Of a stretch of DNA of 64,000 bases, positions 37,582 through 45,859 are shown one piece after another. The notes beneath the pieces were generated by a model. It did no database searches. It was not told the DNA's origin and was given only the letters and a program-made list of their open reading frames with translations. Source of the stretch: Chitinophaga rupis (lineage in GTDB: Bacteria > Bacteroidota > Bacteroidia > Chitinophagales > Chitinophagaceae); assembly GCF_900109685.1 (NCBI RefSeq), contig NZ_FOBB01000006.1, positions 62,001 to 126,000 of the forward strand, written 5' to 3'. The position numbers and the translations under genes were made by a program. Position 1 is the first letter of the stretch, and each line of letters opens with the position of its first letter.

Positions 37582-38244
37582 TTATTTTAACAGGTGAGGC
37601 TCCACCAGCTCCTTCCAGATCTGGTAACCTTTTGCATTCATGTGCAGCATGTCCGATACAAAGAGCTCGGGACGTGTTTTTCCATCAGCCGTTAGCATGG
37701 CATGGAACACATCTATGAAAACGGTTTGCTTTTCCTTGCTCAGGAAATCCTTAATGAGCGCATTGGCTTCAATGGCCTTTTGCTGGAATTTTTCCCTGGA
37801 AGGGCTGGGTTTCATGGAAATATAAACGATGGGTACATCCGGCAGCTTATTCCGGATCAGGTGAAACAGGCGTTCTGTTCTTTGCAGCACAGAATCGGCC
37901 GTGCTGGCTTCATCCGGCAGGTCGTTCTCTCCTACATATAATACGATCTGGCGCGGATGGTATGGAAAAACAATATCGTTCAGATAAAAAGTAATGTCAT
38001 TTACAATGGCTCCGCCAATGCCGCGGTTCAGCACCACATAACTGGCAAAGGTACGTTCCAGGTCGTCCCACTTGCGGATAGAAGAGCTGCCGGTGAACAG
38101 GATGGGATGGGCCGGCGGATTGTACATTTTATCAAATTGTTTGATGGTTTGTACATCGTCCCAGAACCGGGGCTTATCCTGTGCCTGTAATACCATAACA
38201 GATGCAGCGAACAACAGGGCGCAAAGCAAAATAACTTTCTTCAT
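37582..38244 (-). CDS. secreted SGNH/GDSL hydrolase
   Basis: 220-residue exported esterase-fold protein with signal peptide to about residue 21 (VLQAQ). SGNH blocks are visible: FTGSSSIRKWDDL (nucleophile Ser), RGIGGAIVND (Gly), VGENDL (Asn) and DMLHMNAKGY (Asp and His). It starts 26 bp after the GH5 gene, so the two probably form a glycan-processing pair, the SGNH enzyme removing acetyl or other acyl groups. Substrate is inferred only from this pairing. Confidence 0.88.
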   Translation of the reverse strand: MKKVILLCALLFAASVMVLQAQDKPRFWDDVQTIKQFDKMYNPPAHPILFTGSSSIRKWDDLERTFASYVVLNRGIGGAIVNDITFYLNDIVFPYHPRQIVLYVGENDLPDEASTADSVLQRTERLFHLIRNKLPDVPIVYISMKPSPSREKFQQKAIEANALIKDFLSKEKQTVFIDVFHAMLTADGKTRPELFVSDMLHMNAKGYQIWKELVEPHLLK

Positions 38245-38270
38245 ACGATAGATCTCTTCTGATTAATGAC

Positions 38271-39419
38271 TCAATGTTTACGGAGCAGCTCCAGGAACTG
38301 TTTGTCCAACTGGTGACCATACCAGTCTTCATACTGTACATCGGTACGTTTGGAATCCAGCACTCCAAAATCGCCAATAAAATTCCAAACAGCAAATCCA
38401 ATTTGATGAGTGGATAAAATATCCAGCACATCGCCAAACCAGGCCATGAAAACAGGATGCGGTGTTTTGTTCCAGCAGCCGCATTCCCCGCAATGTACGC
38501 CGGCGCCTTTTGCGGCCAGCTCTATCCAGGGTTTGTAGTAGTTTTCCAGCATGCCGCGGCTCAGGTATTTATCGCCTACCTGCCCTGGCCACAGTGGTGC
38601 AGGGGCATGTTCCGGGTCTTTGTTAGCCCAGGGCGCTTTGTAGTGCGAGATGGCGCCCGGGAAGTACCCGCGGCAGCTTTGCGCAATATCCAGGTCTATG
38701 ATCTCCGGGATAACGTTATTGCCTACACTATTGCCGTCGGCAATCACCAGGTGGTTGGGATTTTCTTTACGGATGGCGGTTGCCGCGGCCTGCGCCACTT
38801 TGCGGTACACATTACCGGGAACGGCTTTGGAGGGTGAATGCTGATCGTTCATATCTTCCCGCATGCTGGGCTCATTTACCAGGTCGAAACTGATCTTTTT
38901 GCTGGATATGCCTTTATACCGTTTAGCCCACATGTTCCAGTGAAAGCAGAAAGCATCCTGCGCTGCCTGGTCTGTCCATAAATTATACGGCTCATGGAAT
39001 CCTGCGTTAATACAATACCCAGGAGCGCGGTGCAGGTTCAGGCTTACGTGCATATTATATTTATGGGCCAGGGTAACCAGCTGATCGATCTTTTCAACTG
39101 CCTGCTCATCTATTTTATACACCTCTTCGGGCGTAATGTTGCGGCTGCGATCAATATTTAAATAGCTGGGATAAGCAATGGGAATGCGCACGAAATCAAA
39201 ACCCCAGTCGCGCATCCAGCGGAAATGATCTTCGGTAGTAGGCTTATTCGTACCTGCAGGCTGGGGCGAGAAAAAATCCAGCAGGTTAAACCCTTTCCAT
39301 TTAGGCAGCTTGTTAGCCTTAATAACAGATGGCTGTAAGGCAGCCATGGCAGCGGTACCGGCCAGACTGATACCGGCAGTTAACAGGCCGGTGTTTTTGA
39401 GGAAAGAACGACGTTCCAT
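38271..39419 (-). CDS. GH5-type glycoside hydrolase with Tat-like signal
   Basis: 382-residue clan-A glycosidase. The N-terminus ERRSFLKNTG followed by a hydrophobic stretch is a Tat-like export signal. The TIM-barrel signs are FVRIPIAYPSYL on strand 2, VSLNLHRAPGY on strand 3, the acid/base Glu183 in FDLVNEPS and a nucleophile candidate Glu312 in HCGECGC. Activity may be endoglucanase, mannanase or another beta-glycanase; the GH5 subfamily cannot be set by eye. Operon partner of the SGNH hydrolase. Confidence 0.88.
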   Translation of the reverse strand: MERRSFLKNTGLLTAGISLAGTAAMAALQPSVIKANKLPKWKGFNLLDFFSPQPAGTNKPTTEDHFRWMRDWGFDFVRIPIAYPSYLNIDRSRNITPEEVYKIDEQAVEKIDQLVTLAHKYNMHVSLNLHRAPGYCINAGFHEPYNLWTDQAAQDAFCFHWNMWAKRYKGISSKKISFDLVNEPSMREDMNDQHSPSKAVPGNVYRKVAQAAATAIRKENPNHLVIADGNSVGNNVIPEIIDLDIAQSCRGYFPGAISHYKAPWANKDPEHAPAPLWPGQVGDKYLSRGMLENYYKPWIELAAKGAGVHCGECGCWNKTPHPVFMAWFGDVLDILSTHQIGFAVWNFIGDFGVLDSKRTDVQYEDWYGHQLDKQFLELLRKH

Positions 39420-39512
39420 AACGTGAATATTTAACGTGAAATAATTAGCAACCGGGTGAGCTGATGAAAATAGGCAATTTCAGCCGTTAGTCAAAATACC
39501 TCCCGGATGCTT

Positions 39513-39528
39513 TTTACCATTTGGTAAA
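39513..39528. promoter_or_regulatory. TTTACC-N4-GGTAAA dyad in a divergent promoter region
   Basis: Perfect 6-bp inverted repeat about 50 bp before the SDR start, between the divergent GH5 and SDR genes; a GACCTTTG -7-like element follows at 39550-39557. No regulator gene is adjacent. Confidence 0.4.
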
Positions 39529-39577
39529 TGAAAGCAATTCTTAGCGGCAGACCTTTGTGGTATAAAACACAAGCATC

Positions 39578-40321
39578 ATGGAAAATCAAAGTAAACAAGG
39601 ATCAGCACTGGCAGGCAAACGGGTTATTTTATTAGGCGGCAGCTCCGGTTTTGGACTGGCTACTGCCAAAGCCGCAGCAGCTGAAGGCGCGAAAGTAGTG
39701 ATCGTATCCAGCAATCAGCAACGGGTGGATCAGGCCCTGCAACAATTACCTGCAGGCAGTGAAGGATATGCCATAGACCTGAGCAAAGAGGCCAACATTA
39801 AAGACTTTTTTGAAAAGGCCGGCGCCTTTGATCATTTGGTATACACAGCAGCAGAAAATATTAGCCTGAACAACCTGAGTGAAACCGTAATAGATAATGC
39901 ACGCCAGTTCTTTGGTTTGCGCTACTGGAGCGCATTGGCGGCCGTTAAATATGGTGCGCCGCATATTAACCCCGGTGGATCTATTTGTTTAACCGGTGGT
40001 ATCGCCGGTTTACGTCCGGGTAAAGGATGGACCATCGCTGCCAGTATTTGCGGCGCCATGGAAGGCTTAACACGTGCGCTGGCGGTGGAGCTGGCGCCTA
40101 TACGGGTAAACAGCGTAGTGCCAGGTGTGGTGAGAACCAATCTTTGGAACAGCCTGCCGGAAGCAGACCGGGAAGGGTTGTATAAAAATGTGGGCGATGC
40201 TTTGCTGGTAAAACGGGTAGGTGAAGCGGAAGAAATTGCGCTGGCATTTTTATACCTGATGAAACAGCAATTTGGTACCGGACAGAATATGGTGATTGAC
40301 GGCGGGGCGTCACTGATATGA
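39578..40321 (+). CDS. SDR-family protein lacking the YxxxK catalytic pair
   Basis: 247-residue Rossmann-fold protein with an intact cofactor motif (GGSSGFGLATAKA), LVYTAAEN in place of NNAG, and a normal C-terminal VRTNLW and NMVIDGGASL. Around the active site the sequence is GWTIAASICGAMEGLTRAL; aligned on EGLTRALAVEL, the catalytic Tyr and Lys positions are occupied by Ala and Cys. It may therefore be a non-classical reductase or a binding protein. Single gene with its own terminator. Confidence 0.88.
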   Translation: MENQSKQGSALAGKRVILLGGSSGFGLATAKAAAAEGAKVVIVSSNQQRVDQALQQLPAGSEGYAIDLSKEANIKDFFEKAGAFDHLVYTAAENISLNNLSETVIDNARQFFGLRYWSALAAVKYGAPHINPGGSICLTGGIAGLRPGKGWTIAASICGAMEGLTRALAVELAPIRVNSVVPGVVRTNLWNSLPEADREGLYKNVGDALLVKRVGEAEEIALAFLYLMKQQFGTGQNMVIDGGASLI

Positions 40322-40326
40322 TACGG

Positions 40327-40355
40327 CTGCCCGGGGCGGGTGCTCCGGGCAGTTT
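40327..40355 (+). terminator. rho-independent terminator after the SDR gene
   Basis: CTGCCCGG (40327-40334) pairs with CCGGGCAG (40345-40352), followed by TTTT. It begins 5 bp after the SDR stop. Confidence 0.75.
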
Positions 40356-40404
40356 TACTGTATCACAGGTGTACTACATAAAGGCTCATGATCTGTGGTA
40401 GCAT

Positions 40405-40534
40405 TTGAGGAAGTCATTAAAGCACTTCTTCTATTTACAAATGCATCTTTATAATGATTGTTATGGTTCCCTGTAATATCTCAGGAAGACTCATTATTGT
40501 ACTCTTCCATTTACAAATGTATTTTGGTCATGAT
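40405..40534. repeat. two imperfect ~53-bp direct repeats
   Basis: Copies at about 40405-40458 and 40481-40534 share AGGAAG, then a CTTCT/CTTCC, ATTTACAAATG core and an ATGAT ending. They fill the gap after the SDR terminator and before the end of the LysR gene. Confidence 0.5.
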
Positions 40535-40549
40535 CCAAACTGCGGGCCA

Positions 40550-41407
40550 CTATGCATACATTTCAATAAACGCCTTCATGGCCCTTGATTGCGGCAGATC
40601 TTTCCGGTAAACAAGCACCGTGGTTAAGGTACCCAGCTCTTTATTGATCTCATGGACCTTTATTTTGCGTTTAGCATAATGCTGCAGCAGCAGGTCCTCC
40701 GGTACAATGGTCATGCCCATACCGCCTTCCACAAAACTGATGATACCTTCCCAGCTATTCATTACCGTGCGTCTATAGCTTACCACGCCTTTAGCATTCA
40801 GCCATGATTCCAGCCGGGCGCGGAAGCTGCAGCCCTGGTCGAACACGATGATCTTTACCGGCTGTTTTTTCAGGTAATCTTTGAGGCTGGTATGTTCGCT
40901 GGCGGTAATGATCACCAGCTTATCTTTTTTGATCACCTTCTCCTGCAGCTCCGGCGAGGCAATGGGCGCCGCTACGAAAGCCAGATCCAGCTTATAGTTG
41001 AGCACATCGTTTGTTAACACACCGGTAAAGGCGCTTTTAACTTCAATCTCTACATCCGGGTAATGATCCGTAAAGCGGTTAATAACACCCGGCAGCTTCA
41101 TGGACAGGGAAGTTTCCATTGTACCAATGCGGATAATACCGCTGACCTGCGAGGTTTCAGACAGCTCTCTTTTAGCTTCTTCAATGGTTTGGCCGATATG
41201 CCGGCAGTATTTGATCAGTGTTTCTCCTGCTGTTGTCAGCTCTACCCGGCGGGAGGTACGCGTGAAAAGGGTTACCTTAAATTCATCTTCCAGGCTTTTA
41301 ATACGTGCGGTAACGTTAGATTGCACGGTGTGCATGGTTTCTGCCGCTTTGGTAAAACTACCTAAGGCAGCTACTGCCTCAAAGGTTTGCAGGTCATGTA
41401 AATTCAT
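40550..41407 (-). CDS. LysR-type transcriptional regulator
   Basis: 285-residue LTTR: an N-terminal winged helix-turn-helix (FEAVAALGSFTKAAETMHTVQSN, about 9-31), a linker helix, and a type 2 periplasmic-binding co-inducer domain from about residue 90 (SGIIRIGTMETSLSMKLPGV). It is divergent from an alpha/beta hydrolase gene with an 83-bp gap containing a dyad and a -7 element, so it most likely regulates that hydrolase and itself. Confidence 0.93.
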   Translation of the reverse strand: MNLHDLQTFEAVAALGSFTKAAETMHTVQSNVTARIKSLEDEFKVTLFTRTSRRVELTTAGETLIKYCRHIGQTIEEAKRELSETSQVSGIIRIGTMETSLSMKLPGVINRFTDHYPDVEIEVKSAFTGVLTNDVLNYKLDLAFVAAPIASPELQEKVIKKDKLVIITASEHTSLKDYLKKQPVKIIVFDQGCSFRARLESWLNAKGVVSYRRTVMNSWEGIISFVEGGMGMTIVPEDLLLQHYAKRKIKVHEINKELGTLTTVLVYRKDLPQSRAMKAFIEMYA

Positions 41408-41435
41408 CTCTTTTACAGATAGTTTATATCAAAAC

Positions 41436-41473
41436 TAATCATTTTTACTGATTAAATGGCTAGTGTACATTTG
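41436..41473 (+). promoter_or_regulatory. LysR operator-like dyad and -7 element
   Basis: TAATCA-N7-TGATTA (41436-41454) lies 11 bp upstream of TACATTTG (41466-41473), a full match to TAnnTTTG, which is 17 bp before the hydrolase ATG. The geometry is right for LysR activation or repression at the -35 side. Confidence 0.5.
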
Positions 41474-41490
41474 TAGGATCAACAAAAGAC

Positions 41491-42369
41491 ATGCTTACCA
41501 TGACAAATACGACTGTATTTCACCGCACTGCCAAAGCCAATGGTTTAAACATATTTTACCGGGAAGCCGGACCTGCGGATGCCCCTACTGTACTGCTGTT
41601 GCACGGGTACCCTACCTCCTCTTTCATGTTCCGCAACCTGATCCCCATTTTAAGTGAGCAGTACCATGTTATTGCACCTGACCTGCCCGGGTATGGTTTT
41701 TCTGATGCGCCACCGCACGACCAGTTTGCCTATACGTTTGACAACCTGGCCAACACCATGCAGGCGTTCATTGATGGCCTGGGCGTGAAACGTTTTGCCA
41801 TTTATGTGTTTGATTATGGCGCCCCTACCGGTTACCGGCTGGCACTGGCTAACAAGGAGAAGATCACCGGTATTATTTCCCAGAATGGGAATGCATACGA
41901 AGCCGGCTTAAGTAAAGAATGGAATCCACTGCAAACTTATTGGAAAGACCCATCTGAGGCTAACCGTAATGCGCTGCGCGGATTTGTAGCCAATGAAATG
42001 ACGCGCTTCCAATATGAGCATGGGGTAACAGATCTATCATTAATTGCCCCTGAAACCTATACGCTGGACCAGCATTTCCTGGACCGCCCGGGCAACGTAG
42101 AAATTCAGCTGGACCTGATGCTGGACTATCGCAGCAATGTAGCGCTGTACCCGAAATTCCAGGAATACTTCCGTAACAGCCAGCCGCCGATATTAGCTGC
42201 CTGGGGAAATAAAGATCCGTTCTTTTTACCAGCTGGTGCAGAAGGATATAAAAAGGATAACCCGAAAGCGATCGTTAAGTTTTATGATACCGGGCACTTT
42301 GCACTGGAAACGCATTACCGGGAGATTGGGCAGGATGTGCTGGAATTTTTGAAGGGGTTAGCGGCGTAG
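41491..42369 (+). CDS. alpha/beta hydrolase, haloalkane-dehalogenase/epoxide-hydrolase type
   Basis: 292-residue cytoplasmic hydrolase. The oxyanion motif is LLHGYPTSS. The nucleophile position is Asp108 in VFDYGAPTGY, and His269 in DTGHFALE is the base. An Asp nucleophile points to haloalkane dehalogenase or epoxide hydrolase chemistry, not a serine esterase. Start could also be the Met at 41500. It is divergent from the LysR gene and convergent with gluQ 9 bp away. Confidence 0.88.
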   Translation: MLTMTNTTVFHRTAKANGLNIFYREAGPADAPTVLLLHGYPTSSFMFRNLIPILSEQYHVIAPDLPGYGFSDAPPHDQFAYTFDNLANTMQAFIDGLGVKRFAIYVFDYGAPTGYRLALANKEKITGIISQNGNAYEAGLSKEWNPLQTYWKDPSEANRNALRGFVANEMTRFQYEHGVTDLSLIAPETYTLDQHFLDRPGNVEIQLDLMLDYRSNVALYPKFQEYFRNSQPPILAAWGNKDPFFLPAGAEGYKKDNPKAIVKFYDTGHFALETHYREIGQDVLEFLKGLAA

Positions 42370-42378
42370 GGGGTATTT

Positions 42379-43260
42379 TCAAACAGGCACCTTCACTAAC
42401 CCCGTTATGCCTTCTAAATCTTTAACCCCTTGCTCATAACCCAACATTTGTGCAATCATTGTATAAATATCCGCCGGCTGCCTCCCTTCTTTTCGCAGGA
42501 ATTGTATGGAAGTAGCACCGGCGGATTTTGATAATTTTTTATCAGGCGCTTCCAATAGCAGCGGATGATGATAACTGGTGCTGTATTGAAAAGTATTACC
42601 TGGCAGTAATGCAGACAAATAATTTTGTGCAATGGTGGATGGCCAAAGGTCTTCTCCTCTTATGATTAAATCCACGCCAAAATAATGATCATCTATAACC
42701 GAGGTTAGCTGATAAGCCGGGAAACCATCTTTCTTTCTTACAACAAAATCCTGCATGGAAGGTGGTAAGGTGGTTTTTACTTTACCTGTCAATGTTTGAA
42801 TGCTGATCTCTTTTGCAGTATCAGTACGCAGCCGCCAGCTTACATTTTCCTGATCCAGCGGTAACCCTTTATTGCGGCAGGTGCCCTGATAAATACCATC
42901 CGGTACCTGTGCACGTGAACACTCACAGGCAAATACATGCTCACTTTTCTTCAGTTGCTGCAGCGCTGCACGGTATAACTCCATGCGGTGCAGCTGTGAA
43001 TATTCCTTTTCGTATTGAGCGTAATCTGCAGGGCCTTCATCCCAGGGAATGTTGAGATAATGCAGGGTGTCAAAAATATCCTGTACATATTGTGACTCTA
43101 CCCGTTCACGGTCCAGGTCATCAATACGCAGAAGTATTTTGGCGTTGGTTTTCTTTGCCAGTGCAGCAGTGATGGCAAACGACAATACATTACCCAGGTG
43201 TAAGAAACCGCTGGGGGTAGGCGCTAGCCTGGTTTTATTGAATGTTTGGTGCAGCTGCAT
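42379..43260 (-). CDS. gluQ: glutamyl-Q tRNA(Asp) synthetase
   Basis: 293-residue truncated class I GluRS paralogue without an anticodon-binding domain, the length expected for GluQRS, which attaches Glu to queuosine-34 of tRNA-Asp. The HIGH-like motif is HLGN in RLAPTPSGFLHLGNVL. A zinc-type set is visible as CECSRA and YQGTC, and KKLSKSAG is the KMSKS-like loop. Its only known RNA substrate, tRNA-Asp(GUC), is encoded 114 bp upstream on the opposite strand. Confidence 0.88.
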   Translation of the reverse strand: MQLHQTFNKTRLAPTPSGFLHLGNVLSFAITAALAKKTNAKILLRIDDLDRERVESQYVQDIFDTLHYLNIPWDEGPADYAQYEKEYSQLHRMELYRAALQQLKKSEHVFACECSRAQVPDGIYQGTCRNKGLPLDQENVSWRLRTDTAKEISIQTLTGKVKTTLPPSMQDFVVRKKDGFPAYQLTSVIDDHYFGVDLIIRGEDLWPSTIAQNYLSALLPGNTFQYSTSYHHPLLLEAPDKKLSKSAGATSIQFLRKEGRQPADIYTMIAQMLGYEQGVKDLEGITGLVKVPV

Positions 43261-43374
43261 GGCGCGGGTAAATTACTATTTTTTTGCTGCCGGCTGTGGG
43301 AGGAGAAAATTTTTTGATGCGGATTTGTTTATTTGGGAGATCTCTATATATTTGCAGCCCGTTTAACACGGAAC

Positions 43375-43448
43375 GGATCGGTAGTTCAGTCGGTTAGAAT
43401 GCCGCCCTGTCACGGCGGAGGTCGCGGGTTCGAGTCCCGTCCGGTCCG
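43375..43448 (+). tRNA. tRNA-Asp (anticodon GUC)
   Basis: 74-nt cloverleaf. The 7-bp acceptor GGATCGG/CCGGTCC has one G-U pair, and the anticodon stem is CCGCC/GGCGG (43402-43406, 43414-43418). Its loop is CTGTCAC with anticodon GTC at 43409-43411. The T arm contains GGGTTCGAGTCCC, and the discriminator is G. CCA is not encoded. The 3' end faces the accessory region and may be an integration site. Confidence 0.96.
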
Positions 43449-44092
43449 CATCTAAGGTTTATCAGCAATGGTAAACCTTTTTTTATTTTACTTCACTTTG
43501 CACTTAATGAGTTGATTTTCAATAAGTAGCAACAATATCGCCTGCTCATTCTTCCTACCTTTATTTCAGCTTGACACTTTAATAACTCGACCTCGACCTG
43601 AGTGATGGTCTTTAAAATTTCAGGATCATCAAGTTGTCTATTAAGCTGATTTGCCGTACAAAGAGAGTGCATGAAGATGGTACTTCTACTATATTCATTC
43701 AGTACTGTGATAATGCCAAACAAAAACATGGCTGCATACAGGCATCAAAATTCGACCTGCTTGAGGCCTTTTTTGCTTAAATTCATTCTTGCTTTCTGAA
43801 TGACAAAGCTCAAATCAAGGTAGAGCAATAGTTTATATGGTTCAAATCCCGGTGCGGATACTGAGTATTTTCAATTAGCAAAAATAGCCAACGAACAGGG
43901 CTTGCTGCTGTCGCGGTGTTCACTAAACATCCAGTCCTGAAGCGCTGCTGAATTAAGTTAATGAAGATGATTGTAACAGCTATTGCTTGGCGTTGTTCGT
44001 TACGCTGGAACTTTTGCTGATGTTTGCATTTAGCCGAAGTTTATTCCGCCTCCCGTCATAGCAGTAAGCCCGATGTTATATGCAGCTTTTTT
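43449..44092. other. 644-bp AT-richer region without a convincing gene
   Basis: It contains a 78-codon minus-strand frame (43493-43729) with no recognisable family, possibly a gene remnant. A short stretch at 43841-43858 resembles a tRNA T-arm 3' half. An inverted partial copy (43889-43917) and a full copy (43983-44086) of the cassette-type repeat described below are also present. It looks like a scarred accessory boundary. Confidence 0.5.
43983..44086. repeat. cassette-type repeat element A
   Basis: 104-bp element, about 6 nt beyond the stop of the leftward oxidoreductase gene. It starts TTGCTTGGCGTTGTTCGTT (43983-44001) and ends GTTATATGCAGC (44075-44086). It is related to element B at 45153-45254 in the same orientation. 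Confidence 0.6.
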
Positions 44093-45118
44093 TCATTTTA
44101 AAAATTCTTCTTCTGTCATTGCGTTATTTAAGAATACTCCTGTATTATTCCCTGTCGATACAGCATATGATACAGCACGAACAGGATTGGTACTGTCTCC
44201 ACAAGCGAATATATTATCCACCGTTGTTTTCTGAAATTCATCTACTTTGATAAGTCCCTGTTCTGTCAATTCACAACCCAACAATTCGGGGATTTTACAG
44301 TGTTGTTCAAAAGGAGGTCTTGAATAGATAGCTTTCAATTCAAAACTTGAATTGTCTGAAAAAACTATTTCTTCAACTACTCCGTTTTTGTGGTTCAATG
44401 ATGCAATCTCCTTTTCAACTATTGAAATATTGTGTCTTTTGATTTCGTCAGTTTGCTCTTGTGTCAATTCCGATTTTCCATTGGTAAATATGGTTAAATC
44501 TTTTGTCCAGTTACGAATGAGTCGAGCCAAATGAAATGCACCATATCCATTTGCCAAAATCCCTGTCTTTTGATTTTTCACTTCATATCCGTGGCAATAA
44601 GGACAATGAATTACTGTAATCCCCCAACATTCGGAAAATCCCTTAATCTTTAGCATTGAGTCTTTTAAGCCTGTTGCAAAAACGAGTTTTTTAGCTGAAA
44701 ATAATTTTCCTGATTGAGTTGAAATTTCAAACCCCTTATCGGTTTTCGTTCCATTAATGGCAAGATCAGTTAAGAATTTTACTGTGTCGTATTTCAATAC
44801 TTGATTCTTCGCTTTCTCCGCAATAACGCTTGGTTTTTCTCCGTCTTGCGTAATGAAGTTATGCGAATGAGGTGTTTGTCGGTTACAAGGCAAACCGCTA
44901 TCAATGATTAAAACATTTCTTAATGCTCGCCCCAAAGACATTGCTGCCGAAAGCCCTGCATAGCTTCCGCCAACTATGATTACGTCAAAATCTTTACTAT
45001 CTGTCATTTCATTAAAATTTAAAAATGTTGTTAATGGAAAAGGTAAAGCTAAAACTGATAAAGCAAGTCCACCGTTTTTTATTAGTACTCGTCTTGATAT
45101 TTTTTTCGTTTCAGTCAT
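44093..45118 (-). CDS. NAD(P)/FAD-dependent thioredoxin-reductase-like oxidoreductase
   Basis: 341-residue flavoprotein, choosing the Met at 45118; the frame runs to 45244 across repeat B, which I reject as coding. A KKISRRVLIKNGG leader with a hydrophobic stretch resembles a Tat or anchor signal, unusual for this family. The FAD motif is VIIVGGSYAGLSAA and the redox-active pair is CPYC in VIHCPYCHGYEV. NAD(P) binding (GILANGYGAFHLA) is degenerate. FACGDSTNPVR closes the FAD site. AT-rich codon use and flanking repeats suggest acquisition as a cassette. Confidence 0.85.
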   Translation of the reverse strand: MTETKKISRRVLIKNGGLALSVLALPFPLTTFLNFNEMTDSKDFDVIIVGGSYAGLSAAMSLGRALRNVLIIDSGLPCNRQTPHSHNFITQDGEKPSVIAEKAKNQVLKYDTVKFLTDLAINGTKTDKGFEISTQSGKLFSAKKLVFATGLKDSMLKIKGFSECWGITVIHCPYCHGYEVKNQKTGILANGYGAFHLARLIRNWTKDLTIFTNGKSELTQEQTDEIKRHNISIVEKEIASLNHKNGVVEEIVFSDNSSFELKAIYSRPPFEQHCKIPELLGCELTEQGLIKVDEFQKTTVDNIFACGDSTNPVRAVSYAVSTGNNTGVFLNNAMTEEEFLK

Positions 45119-45152
45119 TTGGCTTTTGGATGTGTGTCGTTTCTTAATTCTG

Positions 45153-45254
45153 TTGCTTGGCGTTATTCGTTGTTTAGAGTTAAAGCTAATTAGCGAACAA
45201 AGAGTTGAGCATATATTCGTCGCCCCGCCATATTGCCAATGCAAGGTTAGCAGC
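45153..45254. repeat. cassette-type repeat element B
   Basis: 102-bp element between the methyltransferase-like stop (45269) and the oxidoreductase start (45118). It begins TTGCTTGGCGTTATTCGTT (45153-45171) and ends GGTTAGCAGC. On the minus strand TTGC-A-TTGGC can pair with GCCAAGCAA at the far end, leaving one bulged base, as in folded recombination sites. Confidence 0.6.
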
Positions 45255-45268
45255 AGACATCCTTGCTA

Positions 45269-45724
45269 CTATAACCATCTTGGTGTTTTCTTTTTATATT
45301 CTAAGTATGGCTCACCAAACCATTCTGTCATCCATTTCTCTTCTCGAAGTACAAATTGCGTGTGAAGTATCAAAAAAAAGATTGGGATTACAATGAGGGG
45401 TGAAAATGTTCCTAAAAGTATTGAAGTGCCAATAAGCATAGTGATAAGACCCAAGTACATCGGATTCCTTGTATACTTGAATGGCCTTTTTGTTACAATT
45501 AGAGTTGCCCGAGTACCCGGACGAAGATTTGTGCCTAATTTCCGAAAGAACATACCACTTCCAAGACCAAGAGAAAATCCAAGAACAATTATTATAATTC
45601 CAATGTACCTCCAAGGAAAATGCAACCAACGTCCGATTGGAACAAATGAACTGAGTAGTATCATCGCAATTAATCCTATAAGAAAAAAAATTGGAGGAGG
45701 AATACGAGGTATTGAAGTGCTCAT
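45269..45724 (-). CDS. isoprenylcysteine-carboxyl-methyltransferase-like membrane protein
   Basis: 151-residue integral membrane methyltransferase of the ICMT/PEMT fold with four predicted helices. The signature region is the RNPMYLG motif (TRNPMYLGLITMLIG), with LREEKWMTEWFGEPYLEYKKKTPR at the C-terminus. Substrate is unknown in bacteria. It is followed within 15 nt by repeat B, and its base composition matches the neighbouring oxidoreductase. Confidence 0.88.
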   Translation of the reverse strand: MSTSIPRIPPPIFFLIGLIAMILLSSFVPIGRWLHFPWRYIGIIIIVLGFSLGLGSGMFFRKLGTNLRPGTRATLIVTKRPFKYTRNPMYLGLITMLIGTSILLGTFSPLIVIPIFFLILHTQFVLREEKWMTEWFGEPYLEYKKKTPRWL

Positions 45725-45859
45725 GATGATTTAATTTACAAATTGCTTGCTGGTAAACTGTTTTCAAACAAAGCTTTGAATATACCCTAATCTTTTTTTC
45801 TATCAGTACTAATTTATTTTATGCCATTCACATCTTTCAAAACAGAATTTTCAAACACA

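Noticed and set aside
43493..43729. 78-codon minus-strand frame downstream of tRNA-Asp
   Set aside because: No recognisable family or context; could be a gene remnant, but not supported well enough to list as a gene.
43983..45254. Canonical integron attC sites
   Set aside because: The elements look cassette-like, but a complementary RYYYAAC/GTTRRRY end pair is not evident, and no integron integrase is in the window; reported only as a cassette-like repeat.
45312..45767. 151-codon alternative frame over the ICMT-like gene
   Set aside because: Ser/Cys/Asn-rich out-of-frame shadow; the other frame contains the RNPMYLG motif and membrane helices.
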